The position numbers and the translations under genes were made by a program. From the NCBI RefSeq assembly GCF_000718985.1, contig NZ_JODL01000024.1:124001-188000 (forward strand): a stretch of DNA of 64,000 nucleotides, in the 5' to 3' direction. Below, one piece after another: positions 41,182 through 49,247 of this stretch; the stretch's first letter is position 1, and every line of letters starts with the position of its first letter. The DNA comes from Streptomyces megasporus (lineage in GTDB: Bacteria > Actinomycetota > Actinomycetes > Streptomycetales > Streptomycetaceae). The notes beneath the pieces were generated by a model that saw only the letters and a list, made by a program, of their open reading frames with translations, ran no database searches and was not told the DNA's origin.

Positions 41182-41195
41182 TGGAATCGTTCCCA
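41182..41195. promoter_or_regulatory. Second CebR-like operator in the cebE promoter region
   Basis: TGGAATCGTTCCCA: right half intact, left half diverged. It lies one helical turn or two beyond the better box at 41204, both downstream of the predicted cebE start site. Confidence 0.55.
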
Positions 41196-41203
41196 CCCGC
41201 GTG

Positions 41204-41217
41204 TGGGAGCGTTCCCA
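41204..41217. promoter_or_regulatory. CebR operator in the cebE promoter region
   Basis: TGGGAGCGTTCCCA, one mismatch from the perfect palindrome. Located just downstream of the predicted cebE transcription start, 97 bp before the cebE ATG. Confidence 0.8.
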
Positions 41218-41229
41218 TCAGGTTGTGGA

Positions 41230-41258
41230 AGACTCCCCGTCCACAGGACCGATGTCAA
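41230..41258 (-). promoter_or_regulatory. Probable cebEFG-bglC promoter
   Basis: Minus strand: -35 TTGACA (41258-41253, perfect), 17-bp spacer, weak -10 GAGTCT (41235-41230). The start would fall near 41222, immediately upstream of the two CebR boxes, so repressor would block initiation or early elongation. Confidence 0.5.
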
Positions 41259-41392
41259 GAAGAGAAGACGATTCCGTTTCGACAGCGGGGCCGGGCGAGC
41301 CGCCTCGACGGCGGGCTCGACCCCGTCCTCTGACACAATGCGCAGGTGAGCGCCGTGCCCGGCGCGACCGGGGCGAGGAAGGCGGTGAAGCC

Positions 41393-42409
41393 ATGGGGGC
41401 CACGCAACGGCCAACCATTAAAACCGTGGCTGCGCGGGCCGGAGTGGGACGCACCACCGTCTCCCGAGTCCTCAACGGCTCCCCCCTCGTCAGCGACGAG
41501 GCCCGGGCGGCGGTGCAGGCGGCGATCGCCGAACTCGGCTACGTCCCCAACTCCGTGGCCCGGTCCCTGGTCACCAGCAGGACCGACTCCATCGCCCTGG
41601 TCGTCCCCGAATCGGAGAGCCGACTGGGGTCGGAGCCCTACTTCTCCGCCGTGATCCGCGGTGTGAGCGGCGGTCTGGCCGGCACCCAGATCCAACTGCT
41701 GCTCACCCTCGTCCGGGACCGGCGCGAGCTGGACCAGCTCACCCGCTTCCTCACCGCGCGCCGTGTGGACGGCGTCCTGCTGGTCTCGGTGCACCGCGAC
41801 GACCCGCTGCCCGGCCTGCTGGAGGAGCTCGGGGTGCCGACCGTGCTGGCCGGCCGCCGGTCCCCCGCCGAGTCGCTGAGCCACGTCCACTCGGACAACG
41901 TCGACGGCGCGTCCCGGGCCGTCCGCCACCTGGTGGACCGGGGGCGGACCGAGATCGCGACCATCACCGGCCCCTTGGACATGGACGTCGCCCACAGCCG
42001 GCTGCGGGGTTGGCGGGAGGCCCTGCGGGATGCCGGTCGGGAGGCCGACGAATCCCTGGTCGCTCCCGCCGACTTCACCGAGGAGGGTGGCCGCGCCGCG
42101 ATGCGCGTCCTCCTGGAGCGCCGCCCCGGACTGGACGCGGTCTTCGTCGCGTCGGACGTGATGGCCGCGGGTGCGCTCGCCGAGCTGCGCGGGCACGGCC
42201 GACGGGTTCCGGACGACGTGGCGGTGGTCGGCTTCGACGACTCGATCGTCGCCCGGCACACCGATCCGCCCCTGACCAGCGTGCGTCAGCCGGTGGAGGA
42301 GATCGGCCGGACGATGACCGAGCTGCTGCTCCGGGAGATCGCCGAACCGGGAAGCGCCCGACGGAACGTGGTCCTCCCCACCTCGCTCGTCGTCCGCGAC
42401 TCCACCTGA
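41393..42409 (+). CDS. cebR: LacI-family cellobiose repressor CebR
   Basis: 338 residues. The LacI helix-turn-helix and hinge (~4-60) read PTIKTVAARAGVGRTTVSRV and PNSVARSLVTSRTDSIALVV. The C-terminal periplasmic-binding-like core contains DAVFVASDVMAAGAL and DVAVVGFDDSIVARHTDPPL (typical LacI cores). Divergent from cebE with a 285-bp shared region. In Streptomyces CebR binds TGGGAGCGCTCCCA and is released by cellobiose, which also triggers thaxtomin synthesis in pathogenic species. ATG at 41393. It probably controls the boxes at 6138, 10496, 41204 and 49196 as well. Confidence 0.93.
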   Translation: MGATQRPTIKTVAARAGVGRTTVSRVLNGSPLVSDEARAAVQAAIAELGYVPNSVARSLVTSRTDSIALVVPESESRLGSEPYFSAVIRGVSGGLAGTQIQLLLTLVRDRRELDQLTRFLTARRVDGVLLVSVHRDDPLPGLLEELGVPTVLAGRRSPAESLSHVHSDNVDGASRAVRHLVDRGRTEIATITGPLDMDVAHSRLRGWREALRDAGREADESLVAPADFTEEGGRAAMRVLLERRPGLDAVFVASDVMAAGALAELRGHGRRVPDDVAVVGFDDSIVARHTDPPLTSVRQPVEEIGRTMTELLLREIAEPGSARRNVVLPTSLVVRDST

Positions 42410-42631
42410 CGCCGCGTCACCGCCCCTTCGTGCTCTCCCTTCAAGCCCTGCCGTCACGCCCGTTTCCGACGTGCTTTCACAACATCTCCATCGCTCCGGC
42501 CCCACCCGATGCGCACTTTCCCGGACGGCGGCGGTCCCGCCCTGGCAGCATGGGGCTCCACCCGGTGGAGTCCGATGGAGTACCGCCCTGTTCCCCGACG
42601 CTTTCCAGGCGGGAAGGTTGTGAAGGCCCGA

Positions 42632-43447
42632 ATGAGCCAGGCCAAGGAGCCGCTGTCCAGCGTGGTCGACGTCAACGTCCCCACGGCCGCACGCATGTAC
42701 GACTACTACCTGGGCGGCAAGAACAACTACGCCGTCGACCGCGAGGCGGCCGAGGAACTCCTCAAGGTGGTTCCCAGCACCCAGGCGCTGGCCCTCAACA
42801 ACCGCCGCTTCCTGCAGCGCGTGGTGCGCGTCCTGGCCGAGGAGTACGGCATCCGGCAGTTCGTCGACCACGGCTCCGGCCTGCCCACCCAGGACAACGT
42901 CCACCAGGTCGCACAGCGTGTGGACGAGGACTGTCGCGTGGTCTACGTGGACAACGACCCGATCGTCCTGGCGCACGGCCGCGCCCTGCTGGAGGAGAAC
43001 GAGCGGACCGCCGTCATCCAGGCGGACATGCGCGACACCGACGGCATCCTCGACCACCCGGACACCCTCCGGCTGATCGACTTCGACCGGCCGGTCGCGG
43101 CGCTGTTCAACTCCGTGCTGCACTGCATCCCCGACTCCAGCGATCCGGCCGGCCTGGTGAAGAAGGTGGCGGACCGGCTGGCGCCGGGAAGCTTCCTCGT
43201 CATCTGCCAGTTGGTCAGCGAGGACGCCGAGACGCGCAGGGCCGTCACCGAGTTCATGGACAAGAGCACCGGTGGCAACTGGGGCAGGGTGAGGGAGCCG
43301 CGGGAGGTGCACCGGTTCTTCGAGGGGCTGGAGATCCTGGAGCCCGGCCTGGTGGAGGTCTCCACCTGGCGGCCCGACTCCGATCTCGGCCCGCGGCAGC
43401 GGACCTGGGAGTGGCAGGAGTACGGGGGCGTCGGCCGCAAGCGCTGA
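42632..43447 (+). CDS. SAM-dependent methyltransferase, Methyltransf_19 (DUF574) family
   Basis: 271 residues. The N-terminal RMYDYYLGGKNNYAVDREAA is the family hallmark, followed by the SAM-binding strand FVDHGSGLPTQDNVHQVA and VVYVDNDPIVLAH. This family is expanded in Streptomyces and often sits beside XRE/DUF397 gene pairs, as here; its targets are unknown. The ATG at 42632 has GAAGG five bases upstream; GTG at 42620 is an alternative. Convergent with the XRE gene. Confidence 0.92.
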   Translation: MSQAKEPLSSVVDVNVPTAARMYDYYLGGKNNYAVDREAAEELLKVVPSTQALALNNRRFLQRVVRVLAEEYGIRQFVDHGSGLPTQDNVHQVAQRVDEDCRVVYVDNDPIVLAHGRALLEENERTAVIQADMRDTDGILDHPDTLRLIDFDRPVAALFNSVLHCIPDSSDPAGLVKKVADRLAPGSFLVICQLVSEDAETRRAVTEFMDKSTGGNWGRVREPREVHRFFEGLEILEPGLVEVSTWRPDSDLGPRQRTWEWQEYGGVGRKR

Positions 43448-43475
43448 TCCGCCGCCCGTCCACGGACGCGCGGGG

Positions 43476-43506
43476 CCCGTCCCTCCGAAGTCGCCCGGAG
43501 GACGGG
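43476..43506. terminator. Bidirectional hairpin
   Basis: CCCGTCCCTCCG pairs with CGGAGGACGGG with one bulged C, between the convergent methyltransferase and XRE genes. Confidence 0.6.
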
Positions 43507-43546
43507 TCCCGCGGGCGTTCGCGGCGGGTCCCGCGAATCAGCCGGA

Positions 43547-44452
43547 TCAGCCGAGCCCGTCGAGGAGTTCCCCGAGGAACTTCACGCTGCGCGCGGGCGT
43601 CTCGGCCGCGGCGCAGAGCCTGTCCATGATCGACAGGTAGTGGTCGACGTCCTCCTCCTTGTCCAGGTAGAGGGCGCTGGTCAGTTGTTCGAGGTAGACG
43701 ACGTCGGGCAGGTCCGGCTCCGGGAAGCGGAGGATGGTCACCGGGCCGCCCGCCGCGGCCAGGCCGCCGATGTCGAAGGGCGCCACCTGCAGCGTGACGT
43801 TCGGCCGCTTCGACATCTCGATCAGGTGGCGGAGTTGATCGCGCATCACCTCGACGCTGCCCAGCGGGCGGCGCAGCGCCGCCTCGTCGAGGACGGCCCA
43901 CAGGCGGGGCGCGTTCTCCCCCACGAGCAGTTCCTGACGCTCCATGCGCAGCCGGACGCGGCGCTCGTTCTCCTCGGCGGAGGCTCGGGGGTGGCCCAGG
44001 AGGATCACGGCGCGGGCGTAGTCCTCGGTCTGGAGGAGGCCGGGGATGAACTGCACCTCGTAGGTGCGGATCATCGCCGCGGCCTCTTCCAGGCCGATGT
44101 GCCTGTCGAACCAGCCGGGCAGGACGTCGCTGTACCGGTGCCACCAGCCGCGTGTGCCGGTCTTGCGGGCGAGGGCGAGGAAGTCCGCCCGCTCCTCCTC
44201 GTCCAGCACCCCGTAGAGCGTGAGCAGGTCCGCCACGTCGCGCTCCTTGCAGGCACCCTGGCCCCGCTCCAGGCGGCTGATCTTGGCGCTGGAGCCGCGG
44301 ATCGCCTTGGCCGCCTCGTCGAGGCCGATGCCGCGCTCCTTGCGCAGCCGTCGCAGTTGGGCGCCGACCACCAGGCGCAGGACCGTCGGGCTCCCCTTGG
44401 GGTGCTCGATGTAGCGCTTTATCGACAAGGAGTGGCTCGACTCGGCGGCCAT
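43547..44452 (-). CDS. XRE-family regulator with DUF5753 domain
   Basis: 301 residues. Helix-turn-helix at ~27-80 (LRRLRKERGIGLDEAAKAIR, then SSAKISRLERGQG). The rest is the DUF5753 domain (RTYEVQFIPGLLQTEDYARA, LWAVLDEAALRRPLG, VAPFDIGGLAAAGGPVTILR). Such regulators are paired with small DUF397 proteins and influence development and antibiotic production (WhiJ-type systems). ATG at 44452 with AGGAG eight bases upstream. The DUF397 gene lies 139 bp upstream on the same strand. Confidence 0.93.
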   Translation of the reverse strand: MAAESSHSLSIKRYIEHPKGSPTVLRLVVGAQLRRLRKERGIGLDEAAKAIRGSSAKISRLERGQGACKERDVADLLTLYGVLDEEERADFLALARKTGTRGWWHRYSDVLPGWFDRHIGLEEAAAMIRTYEVQFIPGLLQTEDYARAVILLGHPRASAEENERRVRLRMERQELLVGENAPRLWAVLDEAALRRPLGSVEVMRDQLRHLIEMSKRPNVTLQVAPFDIGGLAAAGGPVTILRFPEPDLPDVVYLEQLTSALYLDKEEDVDHYLSIMDRLCAAAETPARSVKFLGELLDGLG

Positions 44453-44591
44453 GCTCGCTCTCCTGGGTGAAGGGACAGGCACTCAGTGTGCCACCGCCCG
44501 CGCCGTCCCGTACAGCGACCGCTCCTTTCGGGGGGCGGTTCGCTCGGCTTTCCGGTGGTCCCTCGCCCGGGTCGTCCCGCTTCGGCTCGGC

Positions 44592-44828
44592 TCACCCGAC
44601 CATGTCGTCGAAGTCGCCGTCCTTGGCGCCCTGGAGGAAGGCGATCATCTCCTCACGGGTGTAGACGAGGGCGGGCCCGGCGGGGTGACGGGAGTTGCGC
44701 ACCGCCACCGCGCCGTCCGGCAGCGCCGCCAGTTCGACGCAGTTGCCGTTGGGGTTGCTGCGGTGACTCTTCCGCCACGTCGCGCCCTCGATCTCCGTGG
44801 CCCGCATGCCGTTGACGATCTGCTGCAT
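44592..44828 (-). CDS. DUF397 small protein
   Basis: 78 residues with the DUF397 core ATWRKSHRSNPNGNCVELAA and VAVRNSRHPAGPALVYT. These proteins are the usual partners, probably antagonists, of DUF5753/XRE regulators such as the one just downstream. An extended palindromic region lies 84 bp upstream of its ATG and may be the regulator's binding site. Confidence 0.93.
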   Translation of the reverse strand: MQQIVNGMRATEIEGATWRKSHRSNPNGNCVELAALPDGAVAVRNSRHPAGPALVYTREEMIAFLQGAKDGDFDDMVG

Positions 44829-44911
44829 TGTCGCCCCTCACCGGTCACGGCCCCGCGCTGTCACCCTCGGAACGGGTCGCGACCTTGACGTTCCGTTACC
44901 GTGCGTACGCA

Positions 44912-44971
44912 TGTCACAGCGAATGCAATGGCATCTGTAAGTGCAGATGCATTTGCAGCGACGTGTGACAG
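44912..44971. promoter_or_regulatory. 60-bp imperfect palindrome upstream of the DUF397 gene
   Basis: Centre: GCATCTG/CAGATGC (44931-44950) around TAAGTG. Symmetry continues with AATG/CATT after a one-base offset and ends in TGTCAC (44912) and GTGACA (44965). Repeated TGCA-containing steps run through it, in an AT-rich pocket. Likely an operator array for the XRE regulator and/or the promoter of its partner gene. Confidence 0.5.
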
Positions 44972-45074
44972 TCGAGGATGGTAGCCCCGACAAGGCCGTT
45001 CCCGTGCCGGTTTCCCACAGGAACCACCGCGCGGATCATCGGGCCGCCGCCGTCACCGGCGCGTCATCGGCGTG

Positions 45075-46214
45075 TCATCGGTGTTCCTCCGGCCCGGTCC
45101 GGGACGGCTCCGGGGCCGTGTCGAAGGGCCTCGCCGGAAGCCAGAACTCGACGGTGGTGCCCCCGTGGGGCTCGTTGCGCATCCTCCACCAGCCGCCGGC
45201 CGCCTCGGCCCTCTCCCGCATCTCCAGCAGCCCGAAGTGTCCCCGGCCGTCGCCCGTGCGGGGCGGCGCGCCGACCCCGGCCCCGTCGTCGGTGACCCGC
45301 GTCAACACGCCTCCCCCGACCGATGCCAGGGAGAGGTCGACCGTGCCGGCCCGGGCGTGCCGATGCACGTTGACCAGCGCCTCCTGACAGATCCGGAAGA
45401 CGGTGACGGCCGTCTCGGGCGACGGCTCGCACTCCAGGGCGGCGTGGAACGAGTGGCGCAGTCCCCAGGCGTCGGCCATCTCCGCCAGATGGCCGGAGAG
45501 CGCCTCCGCCAGTCCGTTCCGGTCGATCTCCGGAGGCCGCATCCGGAAGACGAGGTTCCGCAGGCGTGCGACGGCCTCCCGCACCGACTCGTCGAGCCCG
45601 CGCAGTTCGTCGGCGTACTCCTCGGGCAGTCGCTCGGCCAGCAGGTGCAGCCGCATGCCGACGGCGACCATGGCCTGGACGGAGTCGTCGTGGACGTCCC
45701 AGGCAATCCTGCGGCGCTCCCTCTCCTGCGCCTCCACCAGGTGGACGAAGAGGCGGCGGCCCTCGGTGAGGGCCCGTTCGGCCGAGCGCCGCTCGGTCAG
45801 GTCGCGGGTGACCTTGCCGAAGCCCCGCAGCACGCCCTCCTCGTCGAAGAGCGCCGTGATCACCACGTTCGCCCAGAAGAGAGAGCCGTCCGCCCGGACG
45901 CGCCACCCCTCGTCCTCCAACCGCCCCTCCGCGACGGCGATCTCCAGTTCGCGGTCCGGTTTGCCCGCCGCCACGTCCTTGGGCGGGTAGAAGGTCGAGA
46001 AGTGCCTGCCGACGATCTCCTCGGCCCGGTACCCCTTGATCCGCTCCGCCCCGGCGTTCCAGCTCACCACCCGGCCCTCGGTGTCCAACATGAAGATCGC
46101 GTACTCCAACACCCCCTGCACCAACAGGTGGACGGGAGCGCTCGGCGGGAGCGCCGCGGACGCGTCGGGGTCGGGTTCGGGGTCGGGACCGGGGAGTCGG
46201 GGCCGGACGGGCAT
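45075..46214 (-). CDS. PAS-domain histidine kinase (NarL-partner, HisKA_3 type)
   Basis: 379 residues, soluble. PAS domain at ~30-145 (VLEYAIFMLDTEGRVVSWNA, AERIKGYRAEEIVGRHFSTF). HisKA_3 dimerisation helix with the phosphoacceptor histidine in RRIAWDVHDDSVQAMVAVGM (~175). HATPase with NVHRHARAGTVD-type N box and DDGAGVGAPP. No membrane segment, so it probably senses an internal signal (redox, oxygen or light via PAS). It lies next to an anti-sigma-type ATPase and a LuxR response regulator, the last being the likely phosphorylation partner. Confidence 0.9.
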   Translation of the reverse strand: MPVRPRLPGPDPEPDPDASAALPPSAPVHLLVQGVLEYAIFMLDTEGRVVSWNAGAERIKGYRAEEIVGRHFSTFYPPKDVAAGKPDRELEIAVAEGRLEDEGWRVRADGSLFWANVVITALFDEEGVLRGFGKVTRDLTERRSAERALTEGRRLFVHLVEAQERERRRIAWDVHDDSVQAMVAVGMRLHLLAERLPEEYADELRGLDESVREAVARLRNLVFRMRPPEIDRNGLAEALSGHLAEMADAWGLRHSFHAALECEPSPETAVTVFRICQEALVNVHRHARAGTVDLSLASVGGGVLTRVTDDGAGVGAPPRTGDGRGHFGLLEMRERAEAAGGWWRMRNEPHGGTTVEFWLPARPFDTAPEPSRTGPEEHR

Positions 46215-46240
46215 GCCGTAGAGCCTGGCACGGCGGGGTG

Positions 46241-46702
46241 TCACATCGCGAGTCCCGGAGCCGAACCGATCCGCCGTTGGCCCCGGTCCCGGTGCTCGCG
46301 GCCGGAGTCCGACGGCGCTTCGTCGAAGACCATCTCGCACCACACCGTCTTCCCGGAGCCCCGGCCGGACACCCCCCACGCGGCCGCGAGCCGCGCGACC
46401 AACGTCAGGCCCCAGCCGCCGTCCGGCCCGGGGGTCCGGGGCTCCGGGAAGGCCGGGCTTCCGTCGCTCACCTCGACCCGAATCCGCCGCGCGTCCCCCT
46501 CCAGGCGCAGCGTCGGGGCGCCGCACCCGTGGCGCAGGGCGTTGGACGTCAGCTCGGAGACCACCAGCACGACGTCCTCGAAACGCCCTCGGTAGGCGCA
46601 TCCGTCCAACAGTTCGCGGGTGAGGTCGCGTGCCCGCGCCGCGCTGTCGCCGCTCCTCGGCAGACGCGACTCGACACGGTGGACCGCGGACCTGGCTTCC
46701 AT
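46241..46702 (-). CDS. Anti-sigma-type ATP-binding protein (RsbW/SpoIIAB-like HATPase)
   Basis: 153 residues: a stand-alone GHKL ATPase of the HATPase_c_2 group. N box VVSELTSNALRHGCG, G1-like RIRVEVSDGSPAFPEP and GGWGLTLVARLAAAWG are visible. Such proteins bind and phosphorylate STAS antagonists or hold sigma factors; a STAS protein is encoded at 47670. ATG at 46702 is used; an in-frame GTG at 46711 is equally possible. It precedes the PAS kinase gene by 26 bp on the same strand, so cotranscription is likely. Confidence 0.88.
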   Translation of the reverse strand: MEARSAVHRVESRLPRSGDSAARARDLTRELLDGCAYRGRFEDVVLVVSELTSNALRHGCGAPTLRLEGDARRIRVEVSDGSPAFPEPRTPGPDGGWGLTLVARLAAAWGVSGRGSGKTVWCEMVFDEAPSDSGREHRDRGQRRIGSAPGLAM

Positions 46703-46818
46703 GCCGCCCACCGTCCGTCATCCGGAGCCGCCGTGCGAGACGCAAACGCCTCGCACGGCGGGGTGCGTACGCGGTGTCGCCCCTGGTGCGTGTGCACCAC
46801 GGGCCCATGGGTCATGGG

Positions 46819-47481
46819 TCAGTCGAGCAGTTCCTCCCGGCGGGCGATCGCCACCGCCTCCAGTTTCGAACGCGCCCCGAGCTTCTCCAGGACCCGTTGG
46901 ACGTGGTTGCGCGCCGTGTTGTGGGCGACGCCCAGACGTTCGCCGACCTCTCCGGTGCTGAGCCCCTCGGCCAGCAACAGCAGCGTCTCGCGCTCCCTGG
47001 GGGTCAGGGTCGCCCCGACGGCGGGCGCCCGGCCGGTCAGTCGGTCGAGGGCCCCGCCCAGCAGTCCCGGGGCGAACACCACCTCGCCCGCGGCCACCTG
47101 CCGCACCGCGGCCTCCAGTTCGTCCAGTCGGGAGGACTTCAGCACCAGCCCGGCCCCGCCTGCCTCGATCACCCGGGTGGCCACCGACGCCGTCGCCTCG
47201 CCGGTCAGCACCAGCACCCGGGTGTGCTCCGCCTCCTCCCGGAGCCGTCCGATCGCCGACACCCCGTCGCCGTCCGGCAGCCGGCGGTCCAGCACCACGA
47301 CATCGGGTCGGCAGCGCCGGGTGGCGGCGAGGGCGGAGGCGATCGACCGCGACCGCGCCACGACCTCCATGCCCGACGCCCGGTCGAGCGCCATGCCGAT
47401 CGCCTCCGCCACCATGTCGTGGTCCTCGACGAGGACCACCCGGATCGGCCTGGGCAGGAGCGACGTCGGCTGTGACGGCAT
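46819..47481 (-). CDS. NarL/LuxR-family response regulator
   Basis: 220 residues. Receiver at ~12-130 (VVLVEDHDMVAEAIGMAL; phosphoacceptor in VVVLDRRLPDGDG; Lys in GLVLKSSR). LuxR-type HTH at ~150-215 (LTPRERETLLLLAEGLSTGE, VAHNTARNHVQRVLEKLGA). First gene of the set response regulator, ATPase, PAS kinase on the minus strand, hence the likely output of that kinase. Divergent from the STAS gene over 188 bp. ATG start. Confidence 0.92.
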   Translation of the reverse strand: MPSQPTSLLPRPIRVVLVEDHDMVAEAIGMALDRASGMEVVARSRSIASALAATRRCRPDVVVLDRRLPDGDGVSAIGRLREEAEHTRVLVLTGEATASVATRVIEAGGAGLVLKSSRLDELEAAVRQVAAGEVVFAPGLLGGALDRLTGRAPAVGATLTPRERETLLLLAEGLSTGEVGERLGVAHNTARNHVQRVLEKLGARSKLEAVAIARREELLD

Positions 47482-47669
47482 GGAGGCGTGTCCCTCGGCG
47501 GTGGGCGCTGACGCGAACTCCTCGATGGTAGCCGTCGGTTCCGACGGGCCGCGGCGCGGACGCGACGGGCCGAACCGCCGGTGTTCACGGGGAACACCGG
47601 GGTGAAGTCGCCCTCCGGGAGCGCTACTGTCGAGGCAGGCGACAGGCCGGGACCGAGACGAGGTGGCCG

Positions 47670-48002
47670 ATGACAGCCGTCGACGGGCTCCACACCGCCG
47701 TCCTCTCCTCCGACGGACGGACGATCGTGTCCGTGTCGGGCGAGGTCGACGTCACCACCGTTCCGCGGCTGCGACACGCCCTGGACACCGCCCTGACCCG
47801 CGGATCCCGCGCGATCGACGTGGACTTCGGCGCCGTTCCGTTCTGCGACTGCTCCGGCGTGAACGTCCTGCTGGGGGCCTGGCACCGGGCCCGTGCCGGC
47901 GGTGTTCCCCTGCGGGTGACCGGGGCGGAGGCGCCGGTCGTCGTCAGACTGTTCCAAGTGCTCGGGGTCGAGCGACTGCTGGCGTCGAGGCCGCCCCCCT
48001 GA
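47670..48002 (+). CDS. STAS-domain anti-sigma factor antagonist
   Basis: 110 residues, a single STAS domain: VSVSGEVDVTTVPRLRHALD and the phosphorylatable region VPFCDCSGVNVLLGAWHRAR with the conserved serine in DCSG. Partner-switch proteins of this type bind RsbW-like kinases in the unphosphorylated state; candidates are the ATPase at 46241 and the SpoIIE-type phosphatase at 26177. ATG start; divergent from the response regulator. Confidence 0.92.
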   Translation: MTAVDGLHTAVLSSDGRTIVSVSGEVDVTTVPRLRHALDTALTRGSRAIDVDFGAVPFCDCSGVNVLLGAWHRARAGGVPLRVTGAEAPVVVRLFQVLGVERLLASRPPP

Positions 48003-48014
48003 CGGCCCACGGGC

Positions 48015-48057
48015 CGGCGCGGTCCCGTGCGCCCGGAGGCCGGACGGGACCGCGCCG
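48015..48057. terminator. Bidirectional terminator, 14-bp perfect arms
   Basis: CGGCGCGGTCCCGT and its complement around a 15-nt loop, between the convergent STAS and esterase genes. Confidence 0.75.
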
Positions 48058-48084
48058 CGTGGGAGCGCGTGGAGGTGGCGGACG

Positions 48085-49176
48085 TCAGGCCGCGGTGGCG
48101 GTGCAGTCGACCGTCGCCGAGGAGGACCCGCCGGACGCCAGGAAACCGAAGGACGTGCCGCTCCCCACGGGGAGCGCCCCGTTCCAGGAGGTGTTGCGCA
48201 CCGTGCCGGTGCCGGTGTCCAGGGTGCCGTTCCAGACCTGGGTGATCCGTCCGCCGGCGTCCGGGGCGATCCGCACCGACCAGCCGGTCAGCGGAACCGT
48301 CCCGGTGTTGCGGACCGTCACCTCGCCCTGGTAACCGCCCTGCCAGGTGGACGTCGCCCGGAACGAGGCCGTGCAGGCGGCCTCTCCCTCCCCCGGCTCG
48401 CCCGGCTCGCCCGGTTCCTCGGGGTCGCCCGGCTCGCTCCGGTCCAGGAGGTCCGCCAGGGCGGGGTACCAGCGCGCGGCGATCTTCTCGTCGCCGGAGG
48501 CGTTGGGGTGGACCCCGTCGTAGGTGTCGCTCGCGGTGCTGAAGCCGGTCCACTGGTCGACGGCGATCACCGGGGAGTTCGCGGTGCTCTTGCTCCGCGC
48601 CCAGGCCGGAATCCGCTCGTTGAGCGCGACCACGCGCCGGCCGCACTCGCCGCAGGTGGCGGGGTTCATCGGGATGATCTGCGCGACCAGGACCTTCGTG
48701 TTCGGGTTGCTCGCCCGCATCTGGTCCACCAGCGTGCCGTAGGCGGCGAGGATCGCGTCGGGCGACCGGTTGCTCCAGACGTCGTTGGTCCCGAAGTGCA
48801 TGACAACGATGTCCGGCCGAGTGACGGAGAGCCAACCGGGAAGCAGGTTCCGGCTCGCCACATCGGTCACCAGGGCGCCGCCGTGGCCCTCGTTGTCGCC
48901 GTCGTGAGGCTGCCCGCAGCCCTGGGGGCCGAGCGTGCCCACGAAATCGATGTCCGTGTATCCGGCGCTCTGGAGCCGGTTCCACAGCAACGAGCGCCAG
49001 CAGCCGGGCGAACCGGTGATGGAGTCCCCCAGCGGCATGATCCGCACCGGCTCCGCGGCGACCTTCGCGGAGGCCGCCGCCGGGGCGGCGTTCGCGGTCG
49101 CCGGTCCGGCTCCGAGGAGCCCCAGGGTCAGCGTCAGGGCGGCCAGGACCGCCCGTAAGAGGTGTCTGTTGCGCAT
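48085..49176 (-). CDS. Secreted SGNH (CE3-like) esterase with C-terminal CBM2
   Basis: 363 residues. Signal peptide (VLAALTLTLGLLGAGPATANA). The SGNH hydrolase domain (~42-245) shows block I PLGDSITGSPGCW (Ser), block III FGTNDVW and the terminal DGVHPNASG (Asp-His); the layout is that of family CE3 acetylxylan esterases. A linker of Glu-Pro-Gly repeats follows, then a family 2 cellulose-binding module (~262-363) with CTASFRATSTWQGGYQGEV, WSVRIAP and WNGTL tryptophans and flanking cysteines. Expected to deacetylate xylan on cellulose fibres. A perfect CebR box and a TTGACG promoter lie directly upstream, so cellobiose should induce it. Confidence 0.92.
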   Translation of the reverse strand: MRNRHLLRAVLAALTLTLGLLGAGPATANAAPAAASAKVAAEPVRIMPLGDSITGSPGCWRSLLWNRLQSAGYTDIDFVGTLGPQGCGQPHDGDNEGHGGALVTDVASRNLLPGWLSVTRPDIVVMHFGTNDVWSNRSPDAILAAYGTLVDQMRASNPNTKVLVAQIIPMNPATCGECGRRVVALNERIPAWARSKSTANSPVIAVDQWTGFSTASDTYDGVHPNASGDEKIAARWYPALADLLDRSEPGDPEEPGEPGEPGEGEAACTASFRATSTWQGGYQGEVTVRNTGTVPLTGWSVRIAPDAGGRITQVWNGTLDTGTGTVRNTSWNGALPVGSGTSFGFLASGGSSSATVDCTATAA

Positions 49177-49195
49177 GACGTTCCTTCCGACAGGA

Positions 49196-49209
49196 TGGGA
49201 GCGCTCCCA
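49196..49209. promoter_or_regulatory. CebR-type operator, perfect palindrome
   Basis: TGGGAGCGCTCCCA, palindromic for one further base each side (A/T). It lies 20-33 bp upstream of the esterase ATG and just downstream of the predicted start site, the same layout as at cebE. The nearby LacI regulator (49244-50299) is an alternative ligand. Confidence 0.85.
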
Positions 49210-49218
49210 TCGGGGAAC

Positions 49219-49247
49219 ATCAAGCCACCGCGTCGACGGGGCGTCAA
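49219..49247 (-). promoter_or_regulatory. Probable promoter of the CBM2 esterase
   Basis: Minus strand: -35 TTGACG (49247-49242, overlapping the end of the LacI gene), 17-bp spacer, -10 CTTGAT (49224-49219). Confidence 0.5.

Noticed and set aside
46131..46145. CebR-like half-site GGGAGCGCTCGGC inside the PAS kinase gene
   Set aside because: Only one half matches and it lies inside coding sequence; probably chance.
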